Of a stretch of DNA of 64,000 nt, positions 36,927-46,627 are shown one piece after another; the first letter of the stretch is position 1; every line of letters begins with the position of its first letter. The notes beneath the pieces are model-generated. The model was not told the origin of the DNA. It ran no database searches and saw nothing but the letters and a program-made list of their open reading frames with translations. The position numbers and the translations under genes were made by a program. The stretch is from Anaerococcus ihuae (GTDB lineage: Bacteria; Bacillota; Clostridia; Tissierellales; Peptoniphilaceae), in the NCBI RefSeq assembly GCF_928368155.1, contig NZ_CAKMRU010000001.1, forward strand, positions 310,001-374,000. Direction: 5' to 3'.

Positions 36927-38228
36927 ATGTTAGAAAATAACTTTAAAAATAATAAGGGAGTATTAGAAATAGGAGGAGTGAGTGTAGAAAAACTTGCTCA
37001 AAAATACAAAACCCCACTTTATATTTATGATCAAAAACTTATAAAAGATAGGGCAAAATGTTTTGTAGAAAATTTTAAGTCGGAAAAATTTGAAACAGAA
37101 ATAATTTATGCAACCAAGGCCTTTTCAAATCTTTATGTTTTGGGACTTTTAAATGAATATAAAATTTCTTCTTTTGATTGTGTATCAAAAGAAATTTTTG
37201 TGGCATTAGAAGCTGGAGTCAAATCAAAAAAGATCCACTTTCACGGGAATAATAAAACAAAAGAAGAATTGATTTATGCAATTGACAAGAATATAAGTCT
37301 AATAATTATAGACTCTGAAGATGAATATTTTTTATTAAGAGAAATTTTGCAAGAAAAAAACAAAAAAATAGATTGTTTAATAAGAATTAATCCAGATGTA
37401 AAAGCCGAAACCCATAAATATATCCAGACCTCAAATGCTGATTCAAAATTTGGCTTAAATATTAGAGATGGGAATACTGAAAAAATCATTGGAAAAATTG
37501 TTGAAGATGAAAATATCAATTTTGTAGGCTTTCACGCCCATATTGGAAGTCAGGTAAAAAATTTGGAATTTTTCAAGGAAGAGGCAAAAATCATGACAGC
37601 TTTTACAAAAAATATCCAAGAAAAGTTCAAGGTAAACTTTTCTCATCTAAATTTTGGAGGAGGATTTGGCTGCAAAGAAAATTTCGATGACCAAGACCTT
37701 GATTTGGTAAATTTCCTCAAAGATTTGATTATTTTTATGGAAAATTTGTTTGAAAAAAATAAACTAGAGGTTAAAAATCTTTCAATAGAACCAGGAAGAT
37801 CTTTGATTTCAAAAGAAGGCTCAATTCTTTATAGGATTGGGTCACAGAAAAAAACTTTGGAAAGCTATCCTTTAATTTTTGTTGATGGAGGAATGACAGA
37901 TAATATAAGACCAGGTCTATATGGGGCAAAATATTCTGCCATTCTTGCAAATAAACTTGATTGTGAAAAAAATCAAACCTATAGGGTAGGTGGAAAACTT
38001 TGCGAGTCTGGAGATATTTTGACAGAAAAAGTAAAGCTTCCCAATGCAGATAGAGATGATTTATTATTAGTTCCTTATTCTGGTGCATATACATTTTCCA
38101 TGAGTTCAAATTATAATAAATTGCCCTAACCAGCCGTTGTTTTTGTTGGAGGCGGAAAAGACTATTGTGCAGTAAAAAGACAATGTCTAGAAGATTTGAT
38201 ACAAAGAGATTTAAAATATAGAAAATGA
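36927..38228 (+). pseudogene. lysA: Diaminopimelate decarboxylase gene with in-frame stop
   Basis: The gene for meso-diaminopimelate decarboxylase, the PLP enzyme that makes lysine. The PLP Lys (YATKAF, near residue 63), HAHIGSQ, the Gly-rich phosphate loop GGGFG, EPGR and the CESGD active-site Cys are all present. At 38127-38129 a TAA replaces the expected Arg codon in KLP-R-PAVV, and the same frame continues for another 32 codons with the normal C-terminus (GGGKDYCAVKRQ) to a TGA at 38226. Only one base needs to change, so this is recent inactivation, a sequencing error or readthrough. ATG at 36927 is the likely start; 36894 and 36906 are alternatives. A strong terminator follows. Confidence 0.85.
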
Positions 38229-38229
38229 G

Positions 38230-38269
38230 AAAAATCCCTCTTTACAAATAAATTTAAAGAGGGATTTTT
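38230..38269 (+). terminator. Terminator after lysA
   Basis: AAAAATCCCTCTTT pairs with AAAGAGGGATTTTT around an AT-rich loop: a 13-bp stem that works on both strands. Confidence 0.92.
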
Positions 38270-38365
38270 ACTTCATAAAAATATAAGGTTGTAATATTTT
38301 ATTAATAATTGAAAAATGAATATTGTTAAAAAAAACAGTCAAAACCTATGATTTAAATTTTATTA

Positions 38366-38374
38366 TGGTATAAT
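38366..38374 (+). promoter_or_regulatory. Extended -10 promoter of the G5 adhesin gene
   Basis: TGGTATAAT at 38366-38374, 47 bp before the start codon, with the TG-n extension and no clear -35. Confidence 0.6.
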
Positions 38375-38421
38375 GTGATAAAATGCGAAAAGAATTAAAA
38401 ATAAAATAAAGAGAGGAAAAA

Positions 38422-41400
38422 ATGAACAAAAAAAAGGATATTATAGCTTTAGCCTTATCTGTTTCATTTGTAATTGGAGGCGCAAGTCTTTCCCACGCTG
38501 ATGAAATAAATCCAGATACTACAAGCTATATAAGTGAAAAACAACCTACAGAAAATGAAAATAAATCTTCAAATCAAATTGAAGACAAAGAAAATGAAGA
38601 TGTCACAGAAGTAGTAAATAATTCTAACACAGATGAAATTCAAAATCTTGAATTATCCGAAGAAAAAACACCAGAATCTCAAAAAGCACCTCAAGAAGTA
38701 ACTGATCCAAACTATGCAGAAGATGAAAAGAATGTAGGTAACTACAAAGAAACCCAATTGGAGAGAGGGAACGGCCCAGCTGCCACATATACTCCACCTA
38801 CCGAAATGGATAGGTTTATAGATGGATTTCGCTATAAGACTCTTGAACCATCTGCAGCCAGTCCTGACAAAACTCTCTGGGGTTTTGAGATAGAATTTGA
38901 CAGAGACCAAGGTCAAAGAACCTATACTGACTTTAGCTTTACGAACACTGGTAACTTAGGAACGGTGCTTAATACTGGTACTATTTCTTCAAAAGATTTA
39001 GGAGAAAAAATTGATGACAGCTTTAAGGAAGTAAATTATAAATCTAAATCTGAAATTGATATTACTGCATCTGGTCGTGCTCTAAGGAATTTAAATCTTT
39101 ATGCTGATAAAAAAGACTTTGAGCATATCAATAATGTAGATAACAAGAATACAGTCATGGCATGGGAAGGTCATTATAAAAAAGGTAATCCTAATGGACT
39201 CAAGGCTACTGAGGGAGGTTCTGCTGCATTTAATTTCACAGTCAACCCATGGCCAAATGAAAATGATCAACTTGATTTAATATATTTAAATGGAGATTAT
39301 GACAAAAAAGAATTTGTCAAAGGCCAAACTATTAATACCGGCATAAAGGTAGAAAACCTTGATGACAATGCTAGAGAAAGACTAGTAGGCCAAGTCTACC
39401 ATCCGGTTTCAGGTGATGTTGTTCCGGGAGCTGAAGCCTATATCGATGAAAATGATATGGTTGTAGTTAAAATGCCAGAAGGAGCCCTAAAGAAAGATGA
39501 CAATGGCAAGACTGTAATCAATGAAGATTCTATCTTTAGCAAAGCCGGATATAAAAACATCCAAAGCCTGGATGTAAAATTCTTTGCTCGTCCAAGAACA
39601 GAAGAGGAATTTAGAAAAATTGCTGTTGCGGCACAGTATGAAGGTTTAGATTATTACACACCAACAGGTGCTGGTACTGAAACCATCAACCACAAGGGAA
39701 ATAATGTCACAATCGACAAGCAAGGTATTGCCCGATATGACCACTACAACAAAGTCGGTGAATTTAAGATTAACCTTGATGACACCATGTACTATGACCA
39801 AAGGTTTGAAGATGGAAACGATGATGATACTACAAAGGTAACTTCATCAGCTGTAAAACCAGAAGAGCCTTTTGAAGTTAAAATTGTTCCACCAGCTAAC
39901 CCTGGTGAAACTGACAAGTCAGCTGCAGATATGAATGGTGCAGAAAGCAGGGGAGAAGCTGCTGGAGAGTTAATACTAGATTTTATTGAAAAAGAAAACA
40001 AGGGTAAGGCAGAGAAAGATAAGTGGAAAGTAGATATTAAAGACAATGATATTTCTAAATTTACTATAACTCCCCCAGCATCAGCCAAGGCAGGGGACTT
40101 TGTAGCTGTAGCTATAAAATATACCTATACAAACGGATCTACAGATACTCATTGGTTCCACTTTGTTGTCCAAGAGTCAACCTACATCAAACCAGAATAT
40201 GAAACCCAAGTTAACTACCCAACTAGACAACAAACTTCACCTGCCACAGTTAAAGATGATCATAAGAGGATAAAACCAGACCACTATACTCTTCCAGACA
40301 ACTTAGAAACTGATGGAGAAGGAAACAAACTTATAAAAGACGATATTGGTCATGAATGGACTGTATCCATTGATGGAAAAACAGGAGAGGTCACTGCAAA
40401 ACCTGTAAAACCTGAAGACTTTGTTGGTGGAGAAAAGCTAACAGTACCAGTTATCGCCCACTATGTCGATAAACAAAAACCAGGCGAAGATATTACTGAA
40501 AATGTAGATGCTTACTTTGTTATCAAAGAAAAAGCTAACATGACTGCTCGTTATAATGCAAAAGCAGGTAAGTCTGGCGATGAGTTATCTTCTGATGTTA
40601 TCTTAAATACAGAAGATACCTATAACAGAAGACCAACTAAGTTTACCCTAGATTCTGATACCTTTACAGATGACAAGGGCAATACTTGGAATGTCACAAT
40701 CGACGAAAAAACAGGTAAAGTAACTGCTACAGTACCAAATGCACAAGAAGGTCAGTCAATTGATGGCGCCCTTCTAAACGTTCCTGTAACAGCTCACTAC
40801 TTCGAAATGGAAGATGGAAAAGAAGTTTCAATGGGCACTAGACAAACAGAAGTCCAATTTGTAGCGTCAGGTACAGAAGAAAAAGTTGAAAAAATACTAG
40901 ATGTTCCTTTTGAAACCAAGGTAGAAAAAGACCCTGAGCTTAAAAAAGGTGAAATCAAGGTAGTTCAAGAAGGTGAAGTAGGATCTAAGAAAGTAACTTA
41001 TACTATAAAAGATTCAAAAATCACAGATACACAAGAAGAGGAATTAAAAGAAGCAAAACCTCGCATTATCCACGTTGGTGAAGGAACTGAAGATGGGAAT
41101 CATGAAATCAAAGAAACAGTTGAAGTTCCATTTGAAGTTGAAATCCAGTTTGACGACACTCTAAAACCTGGTGAACAAAAAGTAACTCAAGAAGGTATTC
41201 CTGGAGAAAAGACTAGAACAACAACTATCACAATCCAAGATGGTAATGTTACAAATACTCAAGTAGGAGAATTTACCGAAACCAAAGCACCACAAAAGAA
41301 AATTATTAAAGTAGGCGCAAACACTGAAGGTAAGGTAGAGCACAAAGAAGAAATACCATTTGGCTATAAAGTAGAATTTGATCCAAAATTCCACGAAAAT

Positions 41401-43761
41401 TACCCAGATGCAACAGACAACTACAAGGTAGTAACTGAAGGTGTAGCTGGAGAAAAAACAACTACTTGGACTATCAAGAATTCTCAAATTGTAGAAGGAC
41501 CAGATCAAACTGTAACAAAAAAACCAGTTGATGCAGTAATCAAGGTTGGTCAAAAGAACTACACAGGTACAATCACTCACACAGAAAAAATTGAAACACC
41601 ATTTAAAGTGGAATACAGATATAATCCTGACCTTGAAGCAGGACAAACAAAGAAGGTTCAAGAAGGTAAGGACGGATCATATACCTTAAACTTCTCACAA
41701 AACATTAAAAATGGTCAAGCTGATGGAGCCCCTACTACAAGCAAAACTGACGAAGTAGCAGCTCAAAATGAAATCATAGAAATTGGTACAAAACCAGTAA
41801 CAAAAGTTGTAGAAAAACCATTTAACACAGAATATATATTTGATGAAAACCTTGAAGCTGGTAAGACTGAAGAAGCAACTCCAGGTAAAAATGGCAAGGT
41901 TACTATCACAACAACTTATGACAAGGACCAAAAGAAGGTCGTAACTTCTGAAAAAGAAGAAGGCGGTCAAAACAGAGTTGTAAAAATCGGTGGTAAAACT
42001 AACGGAACTGAAAAAGTTAAGGAAGAAATTCCATTTGAAGTAGAAGTTAGAAAAGACCCATCACTTAAGAAGGGCGAATGGAAATACGCCAAAGATGATG
42101 AAGGCAATGAATTAAAGGGAGAAAAGGGAGAGCAAGAAAGAACCCTTACTATAGAAAACTCTAAGGTAACAAAGACTTCTGAGCCAACAGTAACTAAGAA
42201 AGCTAAAAATGCGGTAATCTTAGTTGGAGAAGGTACAAATGACGGTACTCACAAAATAGTTGAAAAGAAAGAACTTCCTTTCGAAACTAGATACGAATAC
42301 GATGACTCATTAGAACCAGGCGAGGAAAAGATAGTGACTCCAGGTTCTCCAGGAAAGCAAGAAAGAACAAACACTCTTGTAATTAAAGATGGAAAAGTTG
42401 TAGAAACTAAAGAAGGCGAATTTAAGACAACTAAAGAGCCTCAAGAAAGATTAATCAAGATTGGTAGAAAGCCAAGTGAAGGTGAAACTACTGAAACTCA
42501 TAGAAATAAAATACCTTTTGATACTAAGGTTATCTATGATGAAAATCTAGAGGCAGGATCTCAAATAATTGAAAAAGAGGGTAGAGTTGGAGAAGAGGAA
42601 GTCACAACTACTCAAAAGATTAAGGATTCTAAACCTATTGGAGATCCAGAAATTTCTAAGAAAACTATCACAGAAAAAGAAGATAGGATAGTTAGAATTG
42701 GTGTGAAACCAGTTGTTAAGGAAACTGAACTTGGTAACAACACTGAGTATAGACACAACCCAGAGCTAAAGGCTGGTGAAGAAAAAGTTATCGAAGAAGG
42801 TTCTAAGGGTTCTGTAAAATATACAACTACTTTCAATAAGGAAACAGGTAAGCTTGAAGTAAAAGAAGAAAGAACTGAACCAACAAACAAAGTTGTAGAG
42901 TATGGTTCTAAGACTGATGGTGAGTTTACTTATGAAAGTGAAAAAGCTTACGATATTATCATAAGAGAAAACCCAGACCTTGAAGCTGGAAAAACTAATG
43001 TAATTCAAGAAGGTAAGCCAGGCAAGACTGAAACTACTGTTAAGATAGAAAACAGCAAGGAAGTTTCTAGGGATACTAAGACAATCACAGAAAAACAAGA
43101 TAAGATTATAGAAATCGGAACAAAGAATGTCTGCGAAATCCCACCTGTAAACCCAGGTGAAGAAGATCCAAAAGATCCAGAAAAACCAGGTGAAGAGAAT
43201 CCAAAAGATCCAGAAAAACCAGGTGAAGAAGATCCAAAAGATCCAAATAAACCAGGTGAAGAAGATCCAGAAGATCCAGAAAAACCAGGTGAAAAGGACC
43301 CAGAAGATCCAAACAAACCAGGTAAAGAAGATCCGAAAGATCCATCAAACCCAGGTGAAGAAGATCCAAAAAATCCAGAAAAACCAGGCGAAGAAAAACC
43401 AAATGAACCGGGTACACCAGGCGAACCAGGTAAGCCAAATAAACCAGGAAAACCAGGCGAAGACGATCCAAAAGATCCAGAAACCCCAGGTGAAGAAAAA
43501 CCAAACGATTCAGGAAAACCTGATGAAAAAGATCCAACTAAACCAGGACAAACATCTGAAACTCCTCAAAAACCTAAAGATAAAAAAGATAAGAAAATAA
43601 ACCCATCAAGAAAATTGGAGAAAACAAAGATAGTAAGTAATAAAGAAAATGCTAATAAAAATCCAAGCACAGGGGTTTCAAGTTTATCCACAGTTTTATC
43701 AAGTCTAGGACTTTCATTGGGAGCTTTAGGCTTTTCAAAGAAAAAAAGAAAAAATAAATAA
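38422..43761 (+). CDS. Cell-wall-anchored G5-repeat adhesin
   Basis: A 1,779-residue surface protein. Residues 1-27 are a signal peptide ending near SHADE. An acidic linker (28-110), a beta-rich A-like domain (about 110-480) and two Rib/alpha-like repeats (about 590-815) precede ten G5-type domains (about 816-1570), each beginning with a PF-x-(V/T)-x-(Y/V) strand and ending in I-x-(V/I/Y)-G. A Pro/Glu/Asp repeat stalk follows, then the sorting signal NPSTG, a hydrophobic segment and a KKKRK tail. This layout resembles SasG/Aap, where G5 domains give zinc-dependent cell-cell adhesion and biofilm growth. NPSTG differs from LPxTG. It is a single gene with its own promoter and terminator. Confidence 0.9.
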   Translation: MNKKKDIIALALSVSFVIGGASLSHADEINPDTTSYISEKQPTENENKSSNQIEDKENEDVTEVVNNSNTDEIQNLELSEEKTPESQKAPQEVTDPNYAEDEKNVGNYKETQLERGNGPAATYTPPTEMDRFIDGFRYKTLEPSAASPDKTLWGFEIEFDRDQGQRTYTDFSFTNTGNLGTVLNTGTISSKDLGEKIDDSFKEVNYKSKSEIDITASGRALRNLNLYADKKDFEHINNVDNKNTVMAWEGHYKKGNPNGLKATEGGSAAFNFTVNPWPNENDQLDLIYLNGDYDKKEFVKGQTINTGIKVENLDDNARERLVGQVYHPVSGDVVPGAEAYIDENDMVVVKMPEGALKKDDNGKTVINEDSIFSKAGYKNIQSLDVKFFARPRTEEEFRKIAVAAQYEGLDYYTPTGAGTETINHKGNNVTIDKQGIARYDHYNKVGEFKINLDDTMYYDQRFEDGNDDDTTKVTSSAVKPEEPFEVKIVPPANPGETDKSAADMNGAESRGEAAGELILDFIEKENKGKAEKDKWKVDIKDNDISKFTITPPASAKAGDFVAVAIKYTYTNGSTDTHWFHFVVQESTYIKPEYETQVNYPTRQQTSPATVKDDHKRIKPDHYTLPDNLETDGEGNKLIKDDIGHEWTVSIDGKTGEVTAKPVKPEDFVGGEKLTVPVIAHYVDKQKPGEDITENVDAYFVIKEKANMTARYNAKAGKSGDELSSDVILNTEDTYNRRPTKFTLDSDTFTDDKGNTWNVTIDEKTGKVTATVPNAQEGQSIDGALLNVPVTAHYFEMEDGKEVSMGTRQTEVQFVASGTEEKVEKILDVPFETKVEKDPELKKGEIKVVQEGEVGSKKVTYTIKDSKITDTQEEELKEAKPRIIHVGEGTEDGNHEIKETVEVPFEVEIQFDDTLKPGEQKVTQEGIPGEKTRTTTITIQDGNVTNTQVGEFTETKAPQKKIIKVGANTEGKVEHKEEIPFGYKVEFDPKFHENYPDATDNYKVVTEGVAGEKTTTWTIKNSQIVEGPDQTVTKKPVDAVIKVGQKNYTGTITHTEKIETPFKVEYRYNPDLEAGQTKKVQEGKDGSYTLNFSQNIKNGQADGAPTTSKTDEVAAQNEIIEIGTKPVTKVVEKPFNTEYIFDENLEAGKTEEATPGKNGKVTITTTYDKDQKKVVTSEKEEGGQNRVVKIGGKTNGTEKVKEEIPFEVEVRKDPSLKKGEWKYAKDDEGNELKGEKGEQERTLTIENSKVTKTSEPTVTKKAKNAVILVGEGTNDGTHKIVEKKELPFETRYEYDDSLEPGEEKIVTPGSPGKQERTNTLVIKDGKVVETKEGEFKTTKEPQERLIKIGRKPSEGETTETHRNKIPFDTKVIYDENLEAGSQIIEKEGRVGEEEVTTTQKIKDSKPIGDPEISKKTITEKEDRIVRIGVKPVVKETELGNNTEYRHNPELKAGEEKVIEEGSKGSVKYTTTFNKETGKLEVKEERTEPTNKVVEYGSKTDGEFTYESEKAYDIIIRENPDLEAGKTNVIQEGKPGKTETTVKIENSKEVSRDTKTITEKQDKIIEIGTKNVCEIPPVNPGEEDPKDPEKPGEENPKDPEKPGEEDPKDPNKPGEEDPEDPEKPGEKDPEDPNKPGKEDPKDPSNPGEEDPKNPEKPGEEKPNEPGTPGEPGKPNKPGKPGEDDPKDPETPGEEKPNDSGKPDEKDPTKPGQTSETPQKPKDKKDKKINPSRKLEKTKIVSNKENANKNPSTGVSSLSTVLSSLGLSLGALGFSKKKRKNK
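43147..43560 (+). repeat. Tandem 33-bp repeats encoding the Pro-rich stalk
   Basis: About a dozen imperfect units of the type PGEEDPKDPEK. Three-frame shadows of this tract produce long false open frames on both strands. Slippage in this region could change stalk length. Confidence 0.85.
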
Positions 43762-43767
43762 GACCAA

Positions 43768-43805
43768 TAAAAAAATGTTAGACTAAAAATCTAACATTTT
43801 TTTAT
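43768..43805. terminator. Bidirectional terminator
   Basis: AAAAAAATGTTAGA-ctaaaaa-TCTAACATTTTTTT: a symmetric stem between the convergent adhesin and lipid kinase genes, able to act on both strands. Confidence 0.92.
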
Positions 43806-44722
43806 TTTCTATCAAAATAAGTCCGGGTGAGGGAATTTTCTAAAATTTCAAAATGTATTTCCTTGCTTTTGAAAATTTCCCCATCAATATTTGCTAAAAT
43901 ATTTTCTTTTGATTTTATTTTTCCTTTTTTCACTTTGATTTCATCTAAATATTTTGAATTTTCTAACAAACCAAATTTGTACCTTATAATTAATGAGGGT
44001 AATAATAGACTTGGTAATTTTTTTGCGTAAACTAAATTTAGAATTCCATCATCTATTTTTGCACTTGGGGCTGGATTAAATCCTGAACCGTAAAATCCAC
44101 CATTACAAATAGCAGCCAATAAAAATTTATCTTCAAATTTTATCTTTTTATTATCTTTATCTAAAATTTCAAAGGATAAATCCTTGTATGATAAATATTT
44201 CATCGCCTTAAAAACTCCAAGTATATAGGCTTTTTTTCCTAAATTTGGTTTTTTATTCAAATATTCGTAGGCTTTTTCTAAAACGACAGTATCAAATCCA
44301 AGGGACAAGACATTTATTCCCACCTTATCATTGACTTTGATTAGGTCTATTTTTTCATCTCTTAAATTTAATAAAGATTCGACTTTAAAGTTTTTATAAG
44401 AGAAGTTTTTTGAAAAATCGTTGCCTGTTCCCATTGGTATTAGGCCTAGACTTGTATTTTTAAGATCTTTTTGGTAGATAACATTACAGATTTCATTTAA
44501 TGAACCATCTCCACCTCCGACTATTATTGTCTTTTTTAAATCTTTATATTTTTCAATAAAATTATTTGCCGCGTCTATTGCGTGATTTTTGTAGGATGTT
44601 TTTATTATTTTTATATTTTCTTCTAAATCTTTTTTCTTATATATTTTTTCTATATCTTTTTTGCTAATATCGAACTCGGTTTTTCCTGCCTTGGACGATA
44701 ATATAAATAACATTTTTCTCAT
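43802..44722 (-). CDS. Diacylglycerol/lipid kinase (DgkB/YegS family)
   Basis: A 306-residue lipid kinase that phosphorylates diacylglycerol and recycles it for phospholipid and lipoteichoic acid synthesis. The nucleotide loop is GGGDGSLNEI (near 70), then LGLIPMGTGNDFSKN, and the C-terminal IDGE lies near 285. Full length. A short AT-rich divergent region separates it from the thioesterase gene. The stop codon lies inside the shared terminator. Confidence 0.88.
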   Translation of the reverse strand: MRKMLFILSSKAGKTEFDISKKDIEKIYKKKDLEENIKIIKTSYKNHAIDAANNFIEKYKDLKKTIIVGGGDGSLNEICNVIYQKDLKNTSLGLIPMGTGNDFSKNFSYKNFKVESLLNLRDEKIDLIKVNDKVGINVLSLGFDTVVLEKAYEYLNKKPNLGKKAYILGVFKAMKYLSYKDLSFEILDKDNKKIKFEDKFLLAAICNGGFYGSGFNPAPSAKIDDGILNLVYAKKLPSLLLPSLIIRYKFGLLENSKYLDEIKVKKGKIKSKENILANIDGEIFKSKEIHFEILENSLTRTYFDRK

Positions 44723-44809
44723 AATTTTTTCCTTGTAAATTATTATAACACGATTAAAGTATTTATTGAAAAAATGTTATAATTACTTTATAAATAGAAA
44801 GGATTTTTT

Positions 44810-45166
44810 ATGAATTTTGTTGATTATTTGGAAATTGAATATATAGAAGATGATGATGGGGAAATCATTTCAAGAATTCCTATTAGGGAGTATTGTTTAA
44901 ATATTAATAAAATTATTCACGGCGGGGTAACAATGACTTTGATTGATACTGCTTGTGGCAAGAAGGCTTCGGAATTTTTTGATGGGGAATTTGTTACAAG
45001 TGATGGATATGTAAATTTTGTGAGAGCGGGCAAGGACACTAAATTTTTGTATGCAAAATGTAATGCAAAAAAAGTTGGTAGAAAAGTTATTAATATTGAT
45101 TGTGATGTGTTTGATGATAGGAAAAAATTGATTGCAATTGGAAGATTTACTTTTATGAAATTATGA
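44810..45166 (+). CDS. Hotdog-fold thioesterase (PaaI-like)
   Basis: A 118-residue acyl-CoA thioesterase-like protein. The pattern NIIHGG (here KIIHGGVTMTLIDTACGKKA), followed by a TSDGYVNFVRAG strand, is the PaaI hotdog core with the Asp in the catalytic helix. AGAAAGG precedes the ATG. It is short for the family because the N-terminal extension is absent. The substrate is unknown. Confidence 0.83.
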   Translation: MNFVDYLEIEYIEDDDGEIISRIPIREYCLNINKIIHGGVTMTLIDTACGKKASEFFDGEFVTSDGYVNFVRAGKDTKFLYAKCNAKKVGRKVINIDCDVFDDRKKLIAIGRFTFMKL

Positions 45167-45220
45167 TTTATTTTTATATTTAAATTCTTTTAAAAATTTG
45201 TTTTACAAATATTAGATTTA

Positions 45221-45264
45221 TGATATAATGAAACAAGTTCAATAGGACACCAACACCTTGGTGT
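45221..45264 (+). promoter_or_regulatory. Promoter and leader hairpin of the NSS genes
   Basis: TGATATAAT (45221-45229) is an extended -10. ACACCAA-cacc-TTGGTGT at 45247-45264 is a perfect hairpin in the untranslated leader, with no T-run, so a stability element or regulator site is more likely than a terminator. Confidence 0.6.
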
Positions 45265-45287
45265 GCTAAAGTAAAAAGGAGTTAAAT

Positions 45288-46610
45288 ATGGACAAAGAAA
45301 AAAAATTTTCATCGAGGTTAGGTTTTATCCTGACTGCTGTTGGTAGTGCTGTAGGCATGGCGAATGTGTGGGGATTTCCTTACAAATTCCAAGATGGTGG
45401 AATGTTTTTCTTATTATTTTATTTAGTTTTTGTAGCTCTTTTTGCTTATGTAGGTTTATCAAGTGAATTTGCAATAGGTAGAAGAGCTGAAACTGGAACT
45501 TTGGGCTCTTATGAATATGCCTTGAATTCAAAAAATAATAAAAAAACTCATTCGTTTTTTACTAAAAATATAGGGGTTTTACCTTTGGTTGGATCTTTAT
45601 TTATTGCTATTGGCTATGCTGTTATAGTTTCTTATGTTTTAAAAGCCTTAGTTGATTCTATTACGGGAGAGCTTATGGTTGTAAATACTAAAGATTGGTT
45701 TGAATCTTTTGCTAATAAGGATTATTCAGTAGTTTTTTACCATTTTATAATTATTTTGGCTACTCTTTTAACTTGTTTAAATGGAGCAAATACTATTGAA
45801 AAATCTAATAAAATTATGATGCCAGCATTTTTTATTTTATTTTTAATTATTGCAATTTTTATTTTAACCTTACCAAATGCTCTTGAAGGTTATAAATTTA
45901 TGTTTAGATTTGATTTTGATAAATTATCATTAAATACTATTGTTAATGCAATGGGCCAAGCTTTCTTTTCTCTTTCTGTAACGGGAAGTGGTATGATTGT
46001 TTGTGGATCATATCTTGACAAGAAGGAAGATATTTTATCAGCAGCAAAATCTACTGCTTTTTTTGATACCTTGGCTGCCCTTTTATCATCTTGTGTAATT
46101 GTTCCATCTATTTTAGTTTTTGGACTTTCTCAAGCTGGTGGACCTGGACTTTTATTTGAAGTTTTGCCAACAATTCTTCAAAATATTAAGGGAGGTAGGA
46201 TTTTTGCTATAATTCTTTATACTGCCGTTGTTTTTGCAGGAATATCTTCTTTACAAAATATGTTTGAGGTAATTGTAGAATCAATAATTCACAGATATAA
46301 AAAAATTAAAAGGGCACACGCTTTGATAATTATTGGTCTTATTACATTTTTAGTTGGTATGAACATGGAATCAATTGGAAAGTGGGGTCCATGGATGGAT
46401 CTTGTTTCTATATATATTATTCCAATAGGAGCGTCAATCGGTGCTATAACTTGGTTTTATTTTTGGAAAAAAGAAGAACAATTGGAAGAAGTTAATAGGG
46501 GAGCAAAGAAAAAAGTTGGAGAAAGATGGCACAGGCTTGGAAAATATGTATATGTTCCAATTGCCATTGTCTTATCAATTTTAGCCTTAGTATTTAAGGT
46601 GACATTTTAA
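45288..46610 (+). CDS. Sodium-dependent NSS-family symporter 1
   Basis: A 440-residue transporter of the neurotransmitter:sodium symporter family (LeuT fold) with about 11-12 membrane helices. The first helix carries AVGSAVGMANVWGFPYKFQ, with the sodium-binding unwound GMANVW. This family imports amino acids or amines with sodium in bacteria. GGAG precedes the ATG. It is followed after 17 bp by a second family member with the same orientation. Confidence 0.88.
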   Translation: MDKEKKFSSRLGFILTAVGSAVGMANVWGFPYKFQDGGMFFLLFYLVFVALFAYVGLSSEFAIGRRAETGTLGSYEYALNSKNNKKTHSFFTKNIGVLPLVGSLFIAIGYAVIVSYVLKALVDSITGELMVVNTKDWFESFANKDYSVVFYHFIIILATLLTCLNGANTIEKSNKIMMPAFFILFLIIAIFILTLPNALEGYKFMFRFDFDKLSLNTIVNAMGQAFFSLSVTGSGMIVCGSYLDKKEDILSAAKSTAFFDTLAALLSSCVIVPSILVFGLSQAGGPGLLFEVLPTILQNIKGGRIFAIILYTAVVFAGISSLQNMFEVIVESIIHRYKKIKRAHALIIIGLITFLVGMNMESIGKWGPWMDLVSIYIIPIGASIGAITWFYFWKKEEQLEEVNRGAKKKVGERWHRLGKYVYVPIAIVLSILALVFKVTF

Positions 46611-46627
46611 TTTGATTGGAGAAAATA

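Noticed and set aside
40080-42900. Antisense Ser/Phe-rich frames across the adhesin gene
   Set aside because: They mirror the Glu/Lys/Thr-rich adhesin frame and have no ribosome site or family pattern.
43147-43560. Possible CRISPR array
   Set aside because: Repeats are contiguous, imperfect and in frame with a protein; there are no unique spacers and no cas genes.
43106-43600. Long open frames on both strands over the Pro-rich stalk of the adhesin
   Set aside because: They are frame shadows of a 33-bp tandem repeat, with highly repetitive Lys/Gln or Leu/His composition and no ribosome site.
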